Part shown: positions 7,734 through 11,689 of the stretch, in pieces
Position numbering within the stretch: position 1 is the stretch's first letter
How the letters are laid out: each line of letters begins with the position of its first letter
DNA from: DATAYF01 sp036272735
GTDB lineage: Bacteria; Chloroflexota; Ktedonobacteria; Ktedonobacterales; Ktedonobacteraceae
NCBI GenBank assembly: GCA_036272735.1
Contig: DATAYF010000497.1
Span: 1 to 11,689, forward strand
Direction of reading: 5' to 3'
DNA length: 11,689 nt
Program-made: the position numbers and the translations under genes
Notes under the pieces: model-generated
Seen by the model: the letters and a program-made list of their open reading frames with translations, nothing else
Database searches by the model: none
Told to the model about the DNA's origin: nothing

Positions 7734-7858
7734 GGTTCTGACACAAAGTTGGTGGTAACCTCTGCAACAGGAGCATGCAGAGGACTGACATAGCGAGGAA
7801 GAAACAATTTCTCTTCTCTTATTATTGATGGGCTTACCACTAACTTTGCGTCAGAACC
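7734..7858. mobile_element. 125-bp MITE with IS6-family-like terminal repeats
   Basis: The ends 7734-7758 and 7834-7858 are 25-bp inverted repeats matching at 23 positions, beginning GGTTCTGAC and continuing with CAAAGTT and GTGGTAA. Directly outside, GTTTTCCA is repeated exactly on both sides (7726-7733 and 7859-7866), an 8-bp target duplication. The GGTTCTG..GCAAAGTT pattern and 8-bp duplication both fit the IS6/IS26/IS257 family. There is no coding capacity. The interior holds two small hairpins (CCTCTGCA/TGCAGAGG at 7759-7783 and AGAAA/TTTCT at 7800-7812). It would have been moved by a transposase supplied elsewhere. Confidence 0.85.
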
Positions 7859-7866
7859 GTTTTCCA
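7859..7866. repeat. right copy of 8-bp target site duplication (GTTTTCCA)
   Basis: Identical to 7726-7733. Removing the MITE and one copy restores a site in which CACGAACGGAC (7706-7716) and GTCCATTCGTG (7867-7877) pair as a 10-of-11 hairpin. Confidence 0.85.
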
Positions 7867-7948
7867 GTCCATTCGTGCGGAAAGCGACCAATGACTGCTC
7901 TCCCGGATGGACAGATGTAAGCCTGGCATCGGTCACACAATTGCTGCG

Positions 7949-8275
7949 TTAGATGGTCCAGGAAAGAGGGTAGTTGACGATCGGGATAAAAGTCACGCCA
8001 GCTGCCTCCGCATCGCGCCTGGCATCGACAATCATCTCTTTAAGCCTGCTCATCTGCTCCGCATGTTCTTCGCTGTCCCAGACGCTGACATGAACCATAG
8101 AGCCATCTGGCGATGCGCCGGCGTAGTAGGAAAGCAGGCCAGGGAGTTTTTGAATCGCGGGAATAAGGTACGTACCAGTTTCTTTTGTCATACGATCAAC
8201 TTCTTCGAAACGAGCAGGATCAAAATTGCCGCGTGAGACGCGGATAACCGCCGTGGGAGGAAGTGATTCAATCAT
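7949..8275 (-). CDS. ABM-type small protein, divergent from TetR regulator
   Basis: A 108-residue protein. An N-terminal strand (AVIRVSRGNF) is followed by a helix containing FEEVDRMTKETGTYLIPAIQKLPGL, a strand LLSYYAGASPDGSMVHVSVWDSEEHAEQM, and a helix ending in RRDAEAAGVTFIPIVNYP. This is the pattern of the ABM/dimeric alpha-beta barrel superfamily, with the typical KxPGxxSYYAG and SxWDSEEHA elements. The function could be a small oxygenase or a stress or small-molecule-binding protein; the sequence does not decide. ATG 8275 has AAGGGGA about 5 bases before it. It is divergent from the TetR gene across 191 bases filled with palindromes, so it is the most likely target of that regulator. It is unrelated in close detail to the other ABM gene at 3070-3357. 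Confidence 0.85.
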   Translation of the reverse strand: MIESLPPTAVIRVSRGNFDPARFEEVDRMTKETGTYLIPAIQKLPGLLSYYAGASPDGSMVHVSVWDSEEHAEQMSRLKEMIVDARRDAEAAGVTFIPIVNYPLSWTI

Positions 8276-8295
8276 TGCGATCCCCTTTCATGCTG

Positions 8296-8316
8296 CGCTA
8301 TCATTGACTGATAGCG
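8296..8316. promoter_or_regulatory. operator-like palindrome CGCTATCA-n5-TGATAGCG
   Basis: Perfect 8-bp arms (8296-8303 and 8309-8316) around a 5-base spacer, 21 bp in all, the usual size and form of a TetR-family operator. It sits 20 bases upstream of the ABM start codon, inside the expected mRNA leader, where a bound repressor would block elongation. Confidence 0.55.
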
Positions 8317-8318
8317 AG

Positions 8319-8330
8319 AGAAGCGCTTCT
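8319..8330. promoter_or_regulatory. 12-bp perfect palindrome AGAAGCGCTTCT
   Basis: Continuous dyad between the other two palindromes in the tetR-ABM intergenic region. It may be another half of a protein-binding array; no more can be said. Confidence 0.4.
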
Positions 8331-8336
8331 AACGCT

Positions 8337-8382
8337 CCCTTGACTAATTACTATACATCTTTGTATAGTAATTAGTCAAGGG
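8337..8382. promoter_or_regulatory. mirror-symmetric divergent promoter/operator
   Basis: A perfect 21-bp inverted repeat (8337-8357 and 8362-8382) around a 4-base centre. Each strand carries TTGACT and, 18 bases on, TATAGT. Plus strand: -35 at 8340-8345 and -10 at 8364-8369. Minus strand: -35 at 8374-8379 and -10 at 8350-8355. The two promoters therefore overlap completely and point outward to tetR (plus) and the ABM gene (minus). A dimeric repressor bound here would shut both. An RNA hairpin is the alternative reading, but the matching promoter boxes favour DNA-level function. Confidence 0.7.
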
Positions 8383-8466
8383 CCAGCTCACCATGTTGGT
8401 GGAAAACCATTGCGACGTGAGCAATGGAAATGAAACGTTGTGCCACAAGGAAGGAAGGGATAGCGT

Positions 8467-9051
8467 ATGGATTCTAAGCAGCTCCGTGGCCGGCCACGGC
8501 AGGCCGAACTGGATCGGCGCATCCTCGAAGCGGCGCTACGCCTACTGGCTGAGGGGGGATATGCGCATCTTTCTCTGGATAATGTTGCGACCGCAGCCCA
8601 CACCACGCGGGCCACGATCTACTTGCGCTATGCTTCTAAAGCCGCACTGGTGACAGACGCGATTATGCATGCGCGCGGCACGTCCGGTCTGCCAAAACCG
8701 AGCGGCAATCTGCGCCAGGATCTGGTGACGCAGTTACGACATTTTCGCGCAAGCATGGATACGCCATATAGCATGGCGATCATTGGGAGCGCGCTGGCCG
8801 AGGAGCGTGCGACCCCAGAATTGCTCGCCACGCTGCGTGAACATATCGTACGCTCACGGCGAGAGATGCTGCGCGCTCTTCTGCACGAAGCGCAAACACG
8901 CAATGAGCTCGCGCCACAGGCAAATATCGAACTCGCCGTGAGCCAGCTCGTTGGCAGCTACTACGCCCTCGCGATCGCCGGCGATCCCATTCCTCCTGAT
9001 TGGCCGGAACTGCTGGTCGATCAGGTGCTGAGCGGTCTCCTACCTAGATAA
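8467..9051 (+). CDS. TetR/AcrR-family transcriptional regulator
   Basis: 194 residues, the usual family length. The N-terminal helix-turn-helix is clear: GRPRQAELDRRILEAALRLL, then residues about 35-58 with LSLDNVATAAHTTRATIYLRY and K58 following, the TetR DNA-recognition pattern. The C-terminal part (about 75-190) is helical and should form the ligand pocket and dimer interface; it resembles the TetR_C_11 type, but the ligand is unknown. ATG 8467 has GGAAGGGA 6 bases upstream. It is divergent from the ABM-type gene and shares its palindromic control region, so autorepression and control of the neighbour are likely. Ends TAA 9049-9051. Confidence 0.93.
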   Translation: MDSKQLRGRPRQAELDRRILEAALRLLAEGGYAHLSLDNVATAAHTTRATIYLRYASKAALVTDAIMHARGTSGLPKPSGNLRQDLVTQLRHFRASMDTPYSMAIIGSALAEERATPELLATLREHIVRSRREMLRALLHEAQTRNELAPQANIELAVSQLVGSYYALAIAGDPIPPDWPELLVDQVLSGLLPR

Positions 9052-9084
9052 CCTTCCATGGCAATACCGTTCGGCTGGAAATCC

Positions 9085-9154
9085 GCGTAGCGCCGATCCC
9101 GGCTCCCTCCCATCGTGCTCACGCCATGGGCCGCCACTAAGGTCGGCGCTACGC
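9085..9154. repeat. inverted-repeat element, 12-bp perfect arms
   Basis: GCGTAGCGCCGA (9085-9096) and its exact reverse complement (9143-9154) enclose a 46-base GC-rich interior, just after tetR. The match continues imperfectly outward (TCC against GGA). It looks like a small palindromic element or a terminal-repeat pair of a MITE; no target duplication was seen. It directly precedes the insertion sequence relic at 9175. Confidence 0.5.
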
Positions 9155-9174
9155 AGGACGAGCGCACTTTTTAT

Positions 9175-9241
9175 GTTGCACTCTTGCTGCGTAGAGGTAG
9201 GCAAAATACTGTGACTCCCTGTACATAACCTTGATTGTTTC
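9175..9241 (+). mobile_element. decayed 3'-end fragment of the same insertion sequence
   Basis: These 67 bases align over their whole length with the reverse complement of 5219-5287, i.e. the last codons and tail of the transposase element, with about 85% identity by eye and three small gaps. Shared runs include TCTTGCTGCG, GTGACTCCCTG and CCTTGATTGTTTC. In the transposase frame the fragment reads CCTLAA then stops, so it is non-functional. It is in the opposite orientation to the main copy. Confidence 0.75.
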
Positions 9242-9279
9242 ATTTGGTCGATAAGTGCCATTAACAATTGCTACATGCG

Positions 9280-9815
9280 TTAACAAGTAATAGTAGCATC
9301 TATTTCAAAGGAAGAGAGAGACTTATATGGCAATGAACCAGGGGTACTGCCAAAGAAAATTTGGTGCCCTGGGTTAAAATCTTCTTGGCTACCATTCCCA
9401 TTAATATCTTGGTAGAAAACCCCATAATTACACCCAGTACCAGCATAATCGGCGAGGTCATTCCAGCTGAAGGGCCAAATATAGATATAATCAGTTAGGT
9501 TGACAAATCCTGTACCAAGAAAACAAAGATAGTGGCCTTGATAGGAACCGTCTGTCGTTTCAATTGCTAACGCTGAAGATGAACAACCAGTAGTGTAAGT
9601 AAATGGGGTTGCCTTACCAGATACTAATCCTTGCTTCAGGCATTTCTCAGTTGAAGGATTGTTGCCATGCAGATATACCATTTGGACTGTACAGCTACTA
9701 GAGTGAGATGGAGAAGCCTGAGTACTTGCATGAGCATTGGGAGTAGCTAGGACGGAAGTAATACGACGCAAGTTAAGACGATTAAGGGGAGCCAGAAATA
9801 ACGACAGATCTTCAT
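9280..9815 (-). pseudogene. small cysteine-rich secreted protein, frameshifted in signal peptide
   Basis: ATG 9815, about 9 bases after AAGGA, begins a classic signal peptide, MKICRYFWLPLIVLTCVVLLPS, that hits TAG at 9747-9749. The -1 frame there continues as SVLATPNAHA-STQ, providing an AHA signal-peptidase site and a mature domain of about 145 residues ending at TAA 9280. The long frame alone could only start from TTG 9771 and would lack a signal. The mature part has six cysteines (possible disulfides) and a DINGNGSQED stretch like a calcium loop. The order SWNDLADYAGTGC... GVFYQD...SLSSFEI resembles beta/gamma-crystallin-like Greek-key or peptidase-inhibitor I36-type secreted proteins; this is a tentative similarity. 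One missing base between about 9747 and 9775 would explain the break. Confidence 0.65.
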
Positions 9816-10024
9816 GAGATTAGATCCTTCCAAAATTTTAGTGAAATACCGATGTATGCAAAACATACAAACAATATTTCCTGCCTAGTAGTATACGTGC
9901 ATATATATATATCGCAAGCCTTTTTAAGCCAATTTCTCAAGTCAGAAATTAAGTTGTCCGACTGTACGAAATATATTCTCTAGTGGAGTGCTGACGAAAA
10001 ATATACTATCATTTGCCAACTCAT

Positions 10025-10069
10025 AAAAAGAGGTCGCTCTGTTCGATCCCGAATGAGCGACCTCTTTTT
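10025..10069 (-). terminator. Rho-independent terminator of hppA (possibly bidirectional)
   Basis: Perfect 15-bp stem (10025-10039 with 10055-10069), GC-rich core AGGTCGCTC, 15-base loop and a run of five T at the end on either strand. It lies 25 bases beyond the hppA stop codon. Confidence 0.92.
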
Positions 10070-10093
10070 GTTGCTTAACCTGCTTGCAAGATC

Positions 10094-11689
10094 TTATGGG
10101 TGTAGGAACAGGAACAATGGTGCCAGCACCAGGGTGATCGTGCTCAGCAGCTTGATCAACACGTGCAGCGAAGGACCGGCGGTATCCTTAAAAGGATCAC
10201 CCACGGTATCGCCAACCACGCTGGCTTTGTGCGCCTCGCTCTTCTTGCCCAGCACGATGCCAGTGGGATCGAGGCGATCAAGCATGTCGCCATTCTCATT
10301 GACGCGCAGGTAGCCAGCCTCGATGTACTTCTTGGCGTTATCCCAGGCACCACCACCATTATTGAGGAAGAGTGCCAGCACGATACCACCCATCGTTCCC
10401 ACCATCAGCAGGCCAGCCTCCGCCTGTGGTCCAAGCAGAGCGCCAACGACAATGGGTGTCAGCACGGCAACGACGCCGGGTAGGACCATGGCGCGCAGAG
10501 CGCCACGCGTACTGATATCGACACAGCGTGCGTAGTCGGGATCAACGCGATCTTCCACCCGCTCGGCCATAATCTTGGGATTTTCGCGGAACTGGCGTCG
10601 TACCTCTTCGATCATTCGCTTGGCCGCCGTACCCACGGCGCGAATAGAGAGCGATGTAAAGAAGAAGATCAGCGTCAAGCCGATCAAGGCCGCGATAAAC
10701 ACGGGGATATTTGCCAGGTCAACGCGGTAGACACCCGGATCATGCTTGTACGTGAAGAGCACGTCAAGGTAGGCGCTAAAGAGCAAAAATGCGGCCAGTG
10801 CGGCGGAGCCAATGCCATAGCCTTTAGTGAGGGCTTTGGTGGTATTGCCCACGCTATCGAGCGCATCGGTGATATCACGCACTGACTCGGTCTGCCCGCT
10901 CATCTCGGTAATGCCACCAGCATTGTCAGTGATGGGGCCAAAGGCGTCCATCGCCAGGATGTAGGCGCAGCTCATCAGCATGCCCATCGTGGCAACGGCA
11001 GTGCCGAAGATGCCGCCGACATTAATGACACCTGGATTAAAGCTTGGATCGATGGGGACGTGTACCTGGCTACCCAGGAAAAACGAGAGGCCCAGGGCGG
11101 CACAAATAGCGAGCACCGGTATCGCTGTACACTCAAAGGCGATGGATATGCCGGTGATCATCGTCGTGGCGGGACCCGTTAGCGTAGCCTCGGCGATTTC
11201 ACGGACCGGACGTTGTGTGCCAGCAGTGTAGTACTGTGTGATGTACACGAAGGCGATACTCAGCACAATACCAACCGTACCGGCCAGGCCAAACCAGACC
11301 CAGGCTGGCAGCCCATTGGCCGTAATGCCCTGACCACCTAACAGCAGAGCGCAGGCCAGGAAGATGCCGATAACGGCCAAACCGCAGGTGATGAAATAAC
11401 CAATATTCAATTGCCCCATGGCAATATCGCCAGGATCACGCCCGGCGGCTTTATCCGGCTCAATGACGACCGAGGGACGGATGTACAGCAGACCTACAGC
11501 AGAAGCAATCAGACCGAAGGCGCTCACCACCAGCGGCAGGATAACCCAGCCAACGTTATGCGTTGCGAGGAAGAGCGCGACGCCAAGAATCATGGCACCG
11601 ATGGTCTCGGCAGCGGTAGACTCGAAGAGGTCCGCGCCACGACCGGCGCAGTCGCCCACGTTATCGCCCACCAGGTCGGCAATGACGGC
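10094..11689 (-). CDS. hppA: membrane proton-translocating pyrophosphatase HppA, C-terminal part
   Basis: The frame runs through the right edge of the window, so the N-terminal part is missing; 531 residues are visible out of roughly 700. HppA hydrolyses pyrophosphate and pumps H+ (or Na+) across the cell membrane. Hallmarks are the acidic pyrophosphate-Mg motif DLVGDNVGDCAGRGADLFES at the start, a second set near the middle (DAFGPITDNAGGITEMSG), and GDTVGDPFKDTAGPSLHVLIK near the C-terminus, with about 11 membrane helices between. In the GNTT-K-A-L-T-KG segment (10835-10837 is the Lys codon and 10826-10828 the Thr codon), Lys and Thr occupy the positions that mark K+-independent pyrophosphatases; K+-dependent members have Ala and Gly/Ala/Thr combinations instead. 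A strong terminator follows. Confidence 0.97.
   Translation of the reverse strand, partial: AVIADLVGDNVGDCAGRGADLFESTAAETIGAMILGVALFLATHNVGWVILPLVVSAFGLIASAVGLLYIRPSVVIEPDKAAGRDPGDIAMGQLNIGYFITCGLAVIGIFLACALLLGGQGITANGLPAWVWFGLAGTVGIVLSIAFVYITQYYTAGTQRPVREIAEATLTGPATTMITGISIAFECTAIPVLAICAALGLSFFLGSQVHVPIDPSFNPGVINVGGIFGTAVATMGMLMSCAYILAMDAFGPITDNAGGITEMSGQTESVRDITDALDSVGNTTKALTKGYGIGSAALAAFLLFSAYLDVLFTYKHDPGVYRVDLANIPVFIAALIGLTLIFFFTSLSIRAVGTAAKRMIEEVRRQFRENPKIMAERVEDRVDPDYARCVDISTRGALRAMVLPGVVAVLTPIVVGALLGPQAEAGLLMVGTMGGIVLALFLNNGGGAWDNAKKYIEAGYLRVNENGDMLDRLDPTGIVLGKKSEAHKASVVGDTVGDPFKDTAGPSLHVLIKLLSTITLVLAPLFLFLHP

Noticed and set aside
7442..7936. 164-residue minus-strand frame spanning transposase start and MITE
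   Set aside because: It runs across a mobile element with a target duplication and out of frame with the transposase, so it cannot be an ancestral gene.
9901..9912. AT dinucleotide repeat upstream of the secreted-protein gene
   Set aside because: Only six units; more likely part of an AT-rich promoter region than a feature in itself.

Overview
This 11.7 kb window comes from a bacterial chromosome of middling to high GC. The gene content (zinc-finger/BRCT NAD+-dependent ligase LigA, a K+-independent-type membrane pyrophosphatase, lipobox lipoproteins) together with large multi-domain transposases of this style suggests a Ktedonobacter-like member of the Chloroflexota. That assignment is an inference from gene content and style, not from a marker gene. 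Most genes lie on the minus strand.

Layout. (1) 1-666: 3' part of an alpha/beta hydrolase on the plus strand, convergent with (2) ligA (3010-926, minus) and a small antibiotic-biosynthesis-monooxygenase (ABM)-type protein just upstream of it (3357-3070). (3) 3429-3479: a perfect 23-bp-stem hairpin. (4) 4580-3488: a two-HKD phospholipase D-like lipoprotein gene broken by one frameshift, with a four-helix membrane protein of unknown role upstream (5014-4685). (5) About 5219-7725: an insertion sequence whose ~795-residue transposase is split into three pieces, by an 8-A run where the reading frame changes and by one in-frame TAG. (6) 7726-7866: a 125-bp non-coding element with 25-bp terminal inverted repeats and a perfect 8-bp target duplication, i.e. 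a MITE with IS6-family-like ends. (7) 7949-9051: a divergent pair, a second ABM-type protein (minus) and a TetR-family regulator (plus), separated by three palindromes. The largest is a perfect 46-bp one that places a TTGACT/TATAGT promoter on each strand. (8) 9085-9241: an inverted-repeat element followed by a decayed copy of the 3' end of the insertion sequence in (5). (9) 9815-9280: a small cysteine-rich secreted protein whose signal peptide is in a different frame from the mature part. (10) 10025-10069: a strong terminator serving (11) hppA, the C-terminal ~530 residues of a proton-pumping membrane pyrophosphatase that runs off the window's right edge.

How it fits together. The two ends are housekeeping genes with intact frames (ligA, hppA). 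The middle is an accessory stretch of mobile elements, their relics and several interrupted genes. The best-supported regulatory unit is the TetR/ABM pair: the regulator most likely controls both itself and the monooxygenase-like gene through the shared palindromes. I found no CRISPR array, tRNA or rRNA, and no clearly new defence or biosynthetic system. The most notable structures are the MITE with its intact target duplication, the mirror-symmetric bidirectional promoter/operator, and the possible recoding site in the transposase.
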